A stretch of 6,744 nucleotides of DNA from Methanolinea sp. (GTDB lineage Archaea; Halobacteriota; Methanomicrobia; Methanomicrobiales; Methanospirillaceae). The position numbers were made by a program, and so were the translations under genes. The notes below the pieces were generated by a model, which was given only the letters and a program-made list of their open reading frames with translations, did not search any database and was not told where the DNA came from. Shown here piece by piece: positions 1 through 5,790 of this stretch (the stretch's first letter is position 1; every line of letters begins with the position of its first letter). The stretch is taken from the NCBI GenBank assembly GCA_013331225.1, contig DUGV01000151.1:5484-12227 (forward strand), in the 5' to 3' direction.

Positions 1-305
1 CTGCTGCAGGCGTGGCAATGGCGTATGCGCCATTCATCTTCAACGTCGCCCAGGAAGACGGGAAAATCCTCTATCACCCTGACCCGGCCCTTGTTGGGAA
101 GCCGACCTTCAACGAGACGACGTTTGCCCGCTTCCCCGGGATACTCGATCTCGCACGCCGGTACTCGACCGAACGCTCCGGATATGCGACGTTCTCATTC
201 TACCGTACCGGATCGGACGTGGTGGTCGAGAAGGAGACCTACTGGGATACGGTCTCGCTGCATGGAACCGAATGGAGAGTGATGGTGATAGCAGAGAGAG
301 GATAG
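1..305 (+). CDS. Cache (PDC-like) sensor domain protein, 3' end only
   Basis: The reading frame is open from the left edge (first full codon at position 3) to a TAG at 303-305, giving about 100 residues. A GTG at 12 exists, but nothing marks it as a real start, so I read this as the C-terminal part of a longer protein. The segment 'FNVAQEDGKILYHPDPALVGK' without its last residue matches the strand-turn-strand core of Cache/PDC extracytoplasmic sensor domains, in which an 'aHPdp.lvG' pattern is typical. It is followed by a helix and a closing strand (WRVMVIAE). Family members sit outside the membrane and bind small ligands such as carboxylates or amino acids. The protein stops right after the Cache fold, with no transmembrane segment, HAMP or kinase, so it may be a secreted or N-terminally anchored Cache-only protein, a form common in Methanomicrobiales. 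Ligand unknown. The next gene starts 55 nt downstream on the same strand. Confidence 0.72.
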   Translation, partial: AAGVAMAYAPFIFNVAQEDGKILYHPDPALVGKPTFNETTFARFPGILDLARRYSTERSGYATFSFYRTGSDVVVEKETYWDTVSLHGTEWRVMVIAERG

Positions 306-346
306 GTGCGGGAATGGCTGATCTTTCATACTGTTTGCCGGTCCAA

Positions 347-352
347 AAGGAG
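347..352 (+). promoter_or_regulatory. Ribosome binding site of the DUF7000-like gene
   Basis: AAGGAG lies 8 nt before the ATG at 361. This is a good Shine-Dalgarno match and fixes that start. It also argues against an overlapping frame that begins at 306. Confidence 0.7.
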
Positions 353-360
353 ATACATCC

Positions 361-876
361 ATGAAACCATTCCACGAATGTATGGACGAATACCGGACAC
401 AGATGAAAAAAGGGGTGATAAGGGAGGCATACCGGGGACTGATGGAATACCTCATGGGTTTGAGAACCCATTTCCAGAAAGAGTTCCCGGAATACACCGT
501 ATCCGGGAACCTCTATCCTGGTTACATGGATATGACCTATTTGTCCGTGGTCCCGGATACGTTCAGGCGGCGAAAACTCAAGGTCGCGATTGTGTTCCTC
601 CATGAAACATGCAGTTTCGAGGCCTGGCTGGCAGGATCAAATAAACAGGTCCAGGCTCACTACTGGAAGATGTTCCAGGAGAGCGGATGGAACAGGTACC
701 GCATGCCGGAAACGATTCGGGGTGGAGATTCCATCCTCGAATACACGCTGGCGGAACGCCCCGATTTTTACGATCTGATTTCGCTGACGGCGCAGATAGA
801 GAGTGGGACACGGGAATTTATCAGGGATATCGAGGACTTCCTGGAATGTGCAGAGGGACATAATACACCCCGTTGA
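361..876 (+). CDS. DUF7000-like protein of unknown function
   Basis: This 171-residue soluble protein has no signal peptide and no membrane segment. From memory it matches the family called DUF7000, found largely in Firmicutes and other bacteria. The recognisable stretches are the start 'F.ECMDEYRTQMKKG.I..AYRGLMEYLM.LRTHF' (about residues 4-39), 'YPGYMDMTY' (about 52-60), and 'RRRKLKVAIVFLHE' followed by 'FEAWLAGSNKQVQ..YW' (about 69-102), which reads like a conserved core. The biochemical role is unknown; nothing in the sequence shows a classic catalytic motif or metal site. The ATG at 361 has a clear ribosome binding site, and a T7 tract follows the stop codon. It may share a transcript with the upstream Cache gene (55 nt gap), but the two have no obvious functional link. 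Because the family is mainly bacterial, transfer is possible. The gene is certainly real; the family name is moderately sure. Confidence 0.85.
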   Translation: MKPFHECMDEYRTQMKKGVIREAYRGLMEYLMGLRTHFQKEFPEYTVSGNLYPGYMDMTYLSVVPDTFRRRKLKVAIVFLHETCSFEAWLAGSNKQVQAHYWKMFQESGWNRYRMPETIRGGDSILEYTLAERPDFYDLISLTAQIESGTREFIRDIEDFLECAEGHNTPR

Positions 877-886
877 GCGCACCAAC

Positions 887-893
887 TTTTTTT
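887..893 (+). terminator. Oligo-T terminator after the DUF7000-like gene
   Basis: A run of seven T begins 10 nt after the TGA at 874-876. Archaeal RNA polymerase commonly stops at such T tracts without needing a hairpin, and none is evident here. It separates this gene from the surface protein gene, which has its own TATA-like box. Confidence 0.55.
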
Positions 894-956
894 CCTGGAT
901 GAGTGTGTCTCCGGACATGGGGAACCGGGTCGGGGCCAGTATTATCCACCCAATAG

Positions 957-964
957 TATTTATT
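957..964 (+). promoter_or_regulatory. TATA-like box before the surface protein gene
   Basis: TATTTATT sits in an otherwise GC-rich stretch. An archaeal start of transcription would be expected about 25-27 nt after its centre, near 985-988. That would fall after the ATG at 979 and right at the ATG at 988, so the box favours a leaderless message that starts translation at 988. Confidence 0.45.
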
Positions 965-978
965 CCCCTACATACACT

Positions 979-1590
979 ATGCCCAATATGAACCCGCTCC
1001 GAATCCTCCTTCTCCTGGGCTTTCTCGCGCTCATCCTCCTCCCGGTATCGGCGGGGCACCCGATAGAGAACGTGACTATAGTGCCGGATAAAGAGTCCTA
1101 TTCGGCGGGAACGCCCTTATCGCTCACCACGACAGTCCGGATCATCCCCCCTGGCCCGACAACGACCTTCGTTGAGTGGGACGAACTTGTCCTCGGCACC
1201 GAACTGGAAAACCCGCATTGGGATGTTGTCGCCATCGCGGGCCAGCAAAGGGTGGAAGTTCCCCATGCGGAAGGGCAGGTCGTGAGAGTGCCCGGGTACC
1301 TCCTCTCCTACAGTGTTGACCGGCAGGTGTCCGTCAGCATCAGCCTTGAGGGAACAGTGCCGTATACGACGGAACCACGACCATTTGTCGTTCTCTCGGT
1401 TGACGAGCAGAACGACCGTGGGGTCTCGGTCTACGGCCCTGCCGACACGATCTCCCGTATAGCCTTCCCTTCCGCACAGAAACAACCTGTTTCCACATTG
1501 CAGCCATCTGCAAACGTAGCGCTATCGCCGCTTTTCATTCTGGTCGCGCTGGCAGGGGGACTCGTGATTCTCTGGTGGAACAAGCGCTGA
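979..1590 (+). CDS. Secreted, C-terminally anchored surface protein
   Basis: The protein has up to 203 residues. Residues 7-25 form a hydrophobic signal peptide (LRILLLLGFLALILLPVSA) with a likely cut after VSA25. Residues 26 to about 165 are rich in beta-strand patterns (alternating V/I/T), as in Ig-like or cell-surface beta-sandwich domains, with one NVT glycosylation sequon at N31. A Ser/Thr/Pro/Gln linker (about 165-182) leads to a transmembrane helix (about 183-200) and a basic tail, NKR. This is a type I layout: an outer domain anchored by its C terminus in the cytoplasmic membrane. I do not recognise the outer domain. An ATG at 979 and another at 988 are both possible; the TATA-like box spacing favours 988 (200 residues). 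Its stop lies 73 nt from the convergent amzA gene. Small lineage-specific surface proteins of this build are common in Methanomicrobiales. Confidence 0.82.
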   Translation: MPNMNPLRILLLLGFLALILLPVSAGHPIENVTIVPDKESYSAGTPLSLTTTVRIIPPGPTTTFVEWDELVLGTELENPHWDVVAIAGQQRVEVPHAEGQVVRVPGYLLSYSVDRQVSVSISLEGTVPYTTEPRPFVVLSVDEQNDRGVSVYGPADTISRIAFPSAQKQPVSTLQPSANVALSPLFILVALAGGLVILWWNKR

Positions 1591-1663
1591 AACGGGGGGC
1601 CGGGTCGGGGATGGAAGAGGTTACATGTATCTGCCGCCTGTGTCGTTGATGCCTGAATGTGGG

Positions 1664-2221
1664 CTAATCCGGTTGTCCCTCCCTCAACTTCCCCATCCAC
1701 TCAATCCGCCGCCTGCACCGGAAGCAGAACTCAGGACCCTTCCGATCGGTGTCAGCGATCGAGTTGGAGAAGAACATCACGCAGCCGGGATGCTCGCAGT
1801 GAGGGAGACCGAGCGAGTGCCCCAGTTCGTGGACCGCCTCAGTGAGGACCCGCCTGCGGTACAGCCCAGGGTTCGGGGGCATCCCGTAGATTTCGGGCCG
1901 AAGCCGGAAGGTTGAGATGAGCGCCCTTCCTGTGGTGGCAATGCCGAAGACGAAGTTCAGCCCGGTTGAAAAGAGATCCGCGTCCACAATGCCCAGAGAG
2001 AGAGTGTTCCCATCAGGATTCAGAGTGGTTAACTCGGCGAGAAGGCCGTCCGCCAGGTATTGGTTCCTCTCTTTGAAGAAATGACGAGGAGTGAGCGGGA
2101 GGGGAGGGGTTATTGTCACAGTAATGGAGAGGCCCTTCGGGAGATCTTCCTTGAGCCATGCGAGGATGATCGGATCCACTCTCCCGATTGGGATGAGCGT
2201 CGTCCCCTGGCATTCTGCCAT
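1664..2221 (-). CDS. amzA: Archaemetzincin, zinc metalloprotease
   Basis: The 185 residues carry the full archaemetzincin signature. The catalytic zinc site is HELGHSLGLPH (H131, E132, H135, H141). Right after come C142, C147 and Met-turn M149, then C166 and C169 (CFRC). Those four cysteines form the second, structural zinc site that marks this family. The block 'STGLNFVFGIA', about residues 85-95, and the 'STFRL' strand also fit; the length equals that of typical archaeal members. The family is a predicted cytoplasmic metalloprotease with no signal peptide, as seen here; its natural substrate is not established. Nothing is missing from the active site, so it should be folded and metal-bound. 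The ATG at 2219-2221 lacks a Shine-Dalgarno but has a TATA-like box about 27 nt upstream, pointing to a leaderless message. It faces the convergent surface protein gene and lies 273 nt downstream of the EFR1-type gene, likely as a separate unit. Confidence 0.95.
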   Translation of the reverse strand: MAECQGTTLIPIGRVDPIILAWLKEDLPKGLSITVTITPPLPLTPRHFFKERNQYLADGLLAELTTLNPDGNTLSLGIVDADLFSTGLNFVFGIATTGRALISTFRLRPEIYGMPPNPGLYRRRVLTEAVHELGHSLGLPHCEHPGCVMFFSNSIADTDRKGPEFCFRCRRRIEWMGKLREGQPD

Positions 2222-2243
2222 ATCTGGAATGGTGCAGGGATCG

Positions 2244-2251
2244 GATTTATC
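2244..2251 (-). promoter_or_regulatory. TATA-like box of amzA
   Basis: Read on the minus strand this is GATAAATC within AAAGGATAAATCC, with a purine stretch before it as in a TFB recognition element. Its centre is about 27 nt upstream of the amzA ATG at 2221, so transcription should start at or next to the start codon. No Shine-Dalgarno is present in the gap, in line with a leaderless message. Confidence 0.45.
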
Positions 2252-2476
2252 CTTTCAGGAGTGCGCAAAACAAACGGCCCGCTTGAAGGTTCCATGGTCT
2301 CTTTGTAAAAAGGCATCATGAGTATCGGGGCTCATGGGGAGAAGCCCCAGGTCGGTACCGTCACCATTTTTTAGACAATTGGTCCTGGCGGTGCAGGCTA
2401 TGGGTGTCTTCTTGGCCTGCATTGCATCAACAACTCTTATCCTGGCAAGGTTTGGGTTTGTGAGTGCGAAACTTTC

Positions 2477-2485
2477 AAGAAAAAA
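2477..2485 (-). terminator. Oligo-T terminator after the EFR1-type gene
   Basis: On the minus strand the sequence reads TTTTTTCTT, starting 9 nt after the TAA stop (2495-2497) and preceded by CTC. This is a typical archaeal T-tract end signal. It suggests that amzA, further downstream, needs its own promoter. Confidence 0.6.
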
Positions 2486-2494
2486 GAGAGGGTT

Positions 2495-3292
2495 TTACCT
2501 CCTGGCGTGCTCCTTTAACATCCCGATCCCGATTTCCGGATGCCGGTACCGCCGCCTCCCCTCGGTCTTCTTCGCCTGGATTGCATTCGTGGGGCAGAGC
2601 TGGATACAGGCCATGCACTGTTCGCAGCGGTGAAGCCAGACAGGGCGGCCGTTCTCAAGCCGAATGTTTTCTACGGGGCAGACCTCGACGCAGGTGTTGC
2701 AGGAGGTGCACCGGTCGTCGACCGTGAATTTCCTATCGGCCTCGTGCACCCCGTGTATGAACCGGGGGTTCATCAGGTGATGGATGAGGGCAGCGATTGG
2801 TGACCATGCCAGCTTCTCTCGGAAGCCCTGTTTCACCCTGTCCGCGATCTCCTCCATGCGGCGATCGGCAGCCCGGATGGTCCTCCCGATTTGCTCCTGC
2901 CCGAGGGAATCATACATCAGGATGTAGTTCCCGGGCATCCTGATAGAAAAGCCCGAATCAAGACCCCTTCTTGCCGGCGCTTCCTTCAGGATTCCGTCGA
3001 GCTGGCGGAGCGCCGCAGTTCCGCCCGAGCCGCCCATGGTGATGACAGAGAAGACATAATCTGTGTTTGAGAGGTCGAGGCAGCTGGAGAACTCCGCGAC
3101 GATTGCAGGGAGGCCGAAGAAGTAGAGAGGGCAGACGATCCCCACCCGGTCCGCATCCGGGACGATCGGGCCGGGATCCTTTATCAAAGAGGCGATGGGA
3201 ATGAGTTCGCAGTCGCCGATCCGGCTGCAGAGCCCCTTTGCAACCGCGAGCGAGTTGCCCGTGCCGGTGAAGTAATAGATAAGGGTCTTCAT
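2495..3292 (-). CDS. EFR1-type flavodoxin fused to a two-cluster ferredoxin
   Basis: The 265 residues form two modules. Residues 1 to about 165 are a flavodoxin-like domain: strand TLIYYF, then the FMN phosphate loop TGTGNS (9-14), a second loop near CPLYFFGLP (54-62) and TMGGSGG (85-91). Residues 190-240 are a bacterial-type ferredoxin with two complete [4Fe-4S] motifs: C195-x2-C198-x2-C201-x3-C205-P and C223-x2-C226-x2-C229-x3-C233-P. This is the EFR1 ('ferrodoxin') layout common in anaerobic bacteria and methanogens. By family it is a cytoplasmic electron carrier passing electrons between FMN and iron-sulfur clusters; partner enzymes are unknown and no neighbour reveals one. All cluster ligands are intact. 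The ATG at 3290-3292 starts directly with the flavodoxin strand, so it is secure even though its Shine-Dalgarno is weak. The C terminus ends in a basic tail. The gene diverges from the response regulator gene and has a perfect palindrome 22-33 nt upstream. Confidence 0.93.
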   Translation of the reverse strand: MKTLIYYFTGTGNSLAVAKGLCSRIGDCELIPIASLIKDPGPIVPDADRVGIVCPLYFFGLPAIVAEFSSCLDLSNTDYVFSVITMGGSGGTAALRQLDGILKEAPARRGLDSGFSIRMPGNYILMYDSLGQEQIGRTIRAADRRMEEIADRVKQGFREKLAWSPIAALIHHLMNPRFIHGVHEADRKFTVDDRCTSCNTCVEVCPVENIRLENGRPVWLHRCEQCMACIQLCPTNAIQAKKTEGRRRYRHPEIGIGMLKEHARR

Positions 3293-3313
3293 GGTAGTCC
3301 CGGGAAGAATTGT

Positions 3314-3325
3314 GGGAGTACTCCC
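3314..3325. promoter_or_regulatory. Perfect 12-bp palindrome upstream of the EFR1-type gene, candidate operator
   Basis: GGGAGTACTCCC is a perfect inverted repeat lying 22-33 nt before the EFR1-type start codon. A second perfect palindrome, TCCCGGGA, is at 3298-3305, and a near copy of it, TCCCGGAA, at 3322-3329 overlaps the first. The position, in the leader or near the start of transcription, would suit a repressor site. An RNA hairpin is another reading. No regulator is identified. Confidence 0.35.
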
Positions 3326-3407
3326 GGAAAAGAGTGACGCCCAGATGGTCCATTTACAGCCTTTCTCTAAATGTTCACTTTCTTTTGGGGATGAGTGTTA
3401 AAGGAAA

Positions 3408-3430
3408 TTCATATAAAAATATTTAAATAA
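3408..3430 (+). promoter_or_regulatory. AT-rich TATA region of the response regulator gene, possibly divergent
   Basis: This AT-only stretch holds ATATAAAA (3411-3418) and the palindrome TATTTAAATA (3420-3429), in sharp contrast to the GC-rich genes around it. GGAAA just before (3403-3407) fits a TFB recognition element. Transcription would start near 3440-3452, giving a short leader before the GTG at 3469. Because the core is symmetric it could also serve the EFR1-type gene on the minus strand, with a leader of about 90 nt that contains the palindrome at 3314-3325. Confidence 0.6.
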
Positions 3431-3457
3431 ACCAACAGTAATTTTTCCGTATCTCTC

Positions 3458-3462
3458 TGAGG
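3458..3462 (+). promoter_or_regulatory. Ribosome binding site of the response regulator gene
   Basis: TGAGG lies 6 nt before the GTG at 3469. It is modest but well spaced, and the GTG gives a protein that begins exactly with the first REC strand (MIRLLHVDDD), so the non-ATG start is well supported. Confidence 0.5.
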
Positions 3463-3468
3463 CATTTT

Positions 3469-4812
3469 GTGATCCGGTTACTGCACGTGGATGATGACAC
3501 TACAGTTCTTGAACTGGGGAAGCTCTACCTGGAAAAGTCTGGAGAACTTGTCGTCGACACCGCAAGATCGGGATACGTTGCCAAGACGATGCTCCTGACA
3601 CACACCTACGATGCAATTATTTCAGATTACAACATGCCGGAGTGCAACGGAATCGAGTTTTTACGGCATGTCCGGAAGACCGATCAGCGGACCCCGTTCC
3701 TCTTCTTTTCAGATCACGGCGAGGAGGACGTCATCATCGACGCCCTCACCAGCGGGGCAGACTTCTTCCTCCCCAAGGGGATCAGTGTTCGTTCCCAGTT
3801 CATCCAGCTCGAGCATGCAATCCGGGAATCGGTGATGAGGCGGCGTGCCGAGCGCGAGCAGAGGAAGATCTCGTCCGTGCTGCGGACCAGGGAGGCGGCT
3901 GTCCGGTCCACGCTCTGCCCCCTCGCACTCTGCGACACGGACGGAAGGATCCAGTACGCGAACCCGGCGGGTCTCGCAGCCTGGGGATACGCGGACGAGA
4001 GCGAGGTGGTGGGAAGGCACGTCTCCGACTTTGTGGTATCTCCCGGCGTCTCACCCGAAGACATCCTCGACCTGATCGAACAGAAGACATGGATCGGCCA
4101 GGCGACCGCACTGCGCAAGGACGGCACGACCTTTGATGCCCGGGTCTCCGTCAGCACGATGACCGACGAGGAAGGAGATCCAGTTGGATTTATCGCAAGC
4201 TTCACCGATCTCTCCCGGCAGAGACGCGTCAGGATGGAACTTGAGTCCTACGTCGGGGACATCAGGTTCGTGTCTGAGAAATCAAGCGAATTCGCAGACC
4301 TGCCGCCGGATGCTGACGCCTTTTTGTTCATTGCAGACATCGTGTCCACTCTCTCTCCGGAGGGAGCCGTTGTACTCATCAGTTCCATGCACAACGACAG
4401 GATTGTCAGGGTGGAAGCCGTCCGCGGTCCTTCCCAGGTACTTGCCGCGATCGAAGGGATCTTCGGCCGCCCTGTCGTCGGTATCGAGTTGCGGCCGGCC
4501 GGTGAGGATTTCTCTGCAATGCTGCCAAAAGCCTTTATTGAGATCGATGGAGGGATCGATGCCATCACATTCGGACAGCTCCCGCCAGGAATCCTGGAGA
4601 AAATAGATGAGCTTCCCTTTGGGAAAGTGATCGGGACAGGGCTTTCCTGGGGGGGCAAGGTGAACGGCATCACGGTGATTATTCTTCCAGCCGGGGTATC
4701 TCCAGGAAACCTCGACGTCCTTGACCTGTTCGTTCGCCACTGTTCGGCGGTCCTCCACCGGAGGCAGTTGGAAAAACTGCTGAAGGGGACAGCCAATCTC
4801 CCTGCGAAATAA
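3469..4812 (+). CDS. Response regulator with REC, PAS and GAF domains, no kinase
   Basis: The 447 residues hold three domains. REC (about 1-120) has the acidic pocket D8/D9, phospho-acceptor D53 in ISDYNMP, S81 after FLFF, and K103 in LPKG, so all residues needed for phosphorylation are present. A short charged helix (about 120-140) links to a PAS domain (about 141-250: 'LALCDTDGRIQYANPAG' through 'GFIASFTDLSRQR'). The rest (about 280-435) reads as a GAF domain of the kind found in Methanomicrobiales sensor kinases, with 'GGIDAITFGQLP' and 'GKVIGTGLSWGGKVNGITVIILP', ending in 'LHRRQLEKLLKG'. No HisKA, HATPase, DNA-binding helix-turn-helix, GGDEF or methylesterase domain follows, so the output is unknown. 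It may act by protein contact or feed a phosphorelay. It is cytoplasmic. No partner histidine kinase is in the window. The methyltransferase gene follows after 59 nt without a visible promoter. Confidence 0.92.
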   Translation: MIRLLHVDDDTTVLELGKLYLEKSGELVVDTARSGYVAKTMLLTHTYDAIISDYNMPECNGIEFLRHVRKTDQRTPFLFFSDHGEEDVIIDALTSGADFFLPKGISVRSQFIQLEHAIRESVMRRRAEREQRKISSVLRTREAAVRSTLCPLALCDTDGRIQYANPAGLAAWGYADESEVVGRHVSDFVVSPGVSPEDILDLIEQKTWIGQATALRKDGTTFDARVSVSTMTDEEGDPVGFIASFTDLSRQRRVRMELESYVGDIRFVSEKSSEFADLPPDADAFLFIADIVSTLSPEGAVVLISSMHNDRIVRVEAVRGPSQVLAAIEGIFGRPVVGIELRPAGEDFSAMLPKAFIEIDGGIDAITFGQLPPGILEKIDELPFGKVIGTGLSWGGKVNGITVIILPAGVSPGNLDVLDLFVRHCSAVLHRRQLEKLLKGTANLPAK

Positions 4813-4857
4813 AAAATCCGCCGGACCTTTACCTGGAGAGCCTGATCCGGATATACC

Positions 4858-4864
4858 AAGGAGG
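4858..4864 (+). promoter_or_regulatory. Strong ribosome binding site of the methyltransferase gene
   Basis: AAGGAGG, a near-ideal Shine-Dalgarno, sits 7 nt before the ATG at 4872 and fixes that start. It is the strongest such site in the window, in contrast to the weak or missing ones at amzA and the EFR1-type gene. No TATA-like box at a suitable distance lies in the 59 nt after the response regulator, which favours translation from a shared message. Confidence 0.75.
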
Positions 4865-4871
4865 AAGAGAG

Positions 4872-5720
4872 ATGGAGCACAAAATCGGCGATGTCCCAGC
4901 CACTTCGTTTGTTACGCTCTATTGTCATGCGATAGAGTCCCGGTCGGAACATCCCATCCTTCACGATCCAAAGGCGGAGGAAATTACGGCCGAACTGAAC
5001 AGGACACTCTCCCGATCGGAGGACCCCCTTGACAGGAGGCTCGCCTCTGGCAGAATCGACCGGAACCTTGTCATTCACATCGCGATCCGGGCAAAAAAAT
5101 ACGATGAATATGCGAGGGATTTTTTGGCCATGCACCCGGGCGGGGTGATTGTGAATATCGGCTGCGGGCTCGATTCCCGTTTTCTGCGTATTGACGAGGG
5201 AACTGTGTTCTTCTATGACCTTGACCTGCCCGAGATTATCGATTTGAAGAGGCGGTTCTTCCGGGAGACAGAACGCTATCATTTCATCGCCTCCTCCGTT
5301 CTGGACTTCCGCTGGATGCGCATGCTTTTAGGACTGGAGGGGCCGTTTCTCTTCATGGCCGAGGGAGTATTCATGTACCTGGAGGGGGAGCGCGTACGAT
5401 CACTGGTCCTGCAGCTCCGGGAGACCTTTCCCGGCTCCGAGCTCATCTGCGAGGTGGTGAACTCGTTCTGGCTGAAAAAACCTCTAAAAACACTCATTGA
5501 CTGGAAAATGCATGAAAGGGGGCACCTTGGGAGGGAAGCGGTGTTCCAATCCGGCATCCGGGATGGCCGTGAGATGGAACAGTGGCACCCCGGGATCAGG
5601 TTCCTCGGAGAATGGAGCTACTTCGATTCTGACGAAGAGAAACTGGGATGGCTGCGGGTATTCCGGTATATCGGGTGGGTCCGGAAGACCCAGTGGACGG
5701 TTCGTTACTTTCTGGGATGA
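4872..5720 (+). CDS. SAM-dependent methyltransferase, LCM/TcmP family
   Basis: The 282 residues match the leucine carboxyl methyltransferase-like family (PPM1/TcmP group, class I Rossmann fold). The N-terminal lid region is 'TSFVTLYCHAIESRSEHPILHDPKAEEI' in character (about 11-38). SAM motif I is VNIGCGLDSRF (94-104), the acidic loop is YDLDLPEII (115-123), the next loop is SSVLDF (141-146), and AEGVFMYL (163-170) is the family's hallmark post-core motif. Such enzymes transfer a methyl group to a carboxylate or hydroxyl; the substrate here cannot be read from sequence. Resemblance to the short TcmP-like enzymes of clostridia is stronger than to eukaryotic PP2A methyltransferases. It is cytoplasmic, with no signal or membrane segment. 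It follows the REC-PAS-GAF gene and is closed by a hairpin plus T tract, so the two may form a bicistronic unit. All core motifs are intact and the length is normal. Confidence 0.9.
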   Translation: MEHKIGDVPATSFVTLYCHAIESRSEHPILHDPKAEEITAELNRTLSRSEDPLDRRLASGRIDRNLVIHIAIRAKKYDEYARDFLAMHPGGVIVNIGCGLDSRFLRIDEGTVFFYDLDLPEIIDLKRRFFRETERYHFIASSVLDFRWMRMLLGLEGPFLFMAEGVFMYLEGERVRSLVLQLRETFPGSELICEVVNSFWLKKPLKTLIDWKMHERGHLGREAVFQSGIRDGREMEQWHPGIRFLGEWSYFDSDEEKLGWLRVFRYIGWVRKTQWTVRYFLG

Positions 5721-5760
5721 CCTGGTGCGATGGCCCAATCCCGGATGGGAACGGCCTCAC

Positions 5761-5790
5761 ACGGGGGAAGTGGGAGTTATTCCCCGTTTT
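5761..5790 (+). terminator. Hairpin plus T tract after the methyltransferase gene
   Basis: ACGGGG (5761-5766) can pair with CCCCGT (5782-5787), and the stem may lengthen by two A-T pairs with one bulged G. TTTT (5787-5790) and CATTT follow. It lies 40 nt after the methyltransferase stop codon. In the other direction there is no T tract, so it should act mainly on the + strand transcript. It abuts the end of the small minus-strand gene. Confidence 0.5.

Larger units (their letters stand above)
2222..2494. other. Intergenic region between amzA and the EFR1-type gene
   Basis: No convincing gene lies in these 273 bases. They hold the amzA TATA-like box (2244-2251), a hairpin-capable repeat GGGGCT (2327-2332) / AGCCCC (2343-2348), a T6 run on the + strand (2367-2372) with no gene before it, and the T-rich end signal of the EFR1-type gene (2477-2485, minus strand). 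A + strand frame that begins at 2334 encodes a hydrophobic patch but runs straight into the EFR1-type gene in antisense and is discounted. Confidence 0.5.

Noticed and set aside
12..14. GTG at 12 as the true start of the Cache-domain protein
   Set aside because: The frame stays open to the window edge, no ribosome binding site is visible, and the product would lack the membrane or export segment expected of a Cache protein.
109..603. A 164-codon minus-strand frame across the Cache and DUF7000-like genes
   Set aside because: It overlaps two well-supported + strand genes and its product is low-complexity, rich in R, S, P and H, typical of a shadow frame.
2334..2633. A 99-codon + strand frame with a hydrophobic stretch in the gap after amzA
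   Set aside because: Nearly half of it is antisense to the ferredoxin-encoding end of the EFR1-type gene, it has no ribosome binding site, and the T6 run at 2367-2372 lies inside it.
4248..5282. A 344-codon open frame on the minus strand over the response regulator and methyltransferase genes
   Set aside because: It is antisense to two genes with intact domains and good starts, spans the gap between them, and its translation shows no recognisable domain. Long antisense frames are common in GC-rich DNA.
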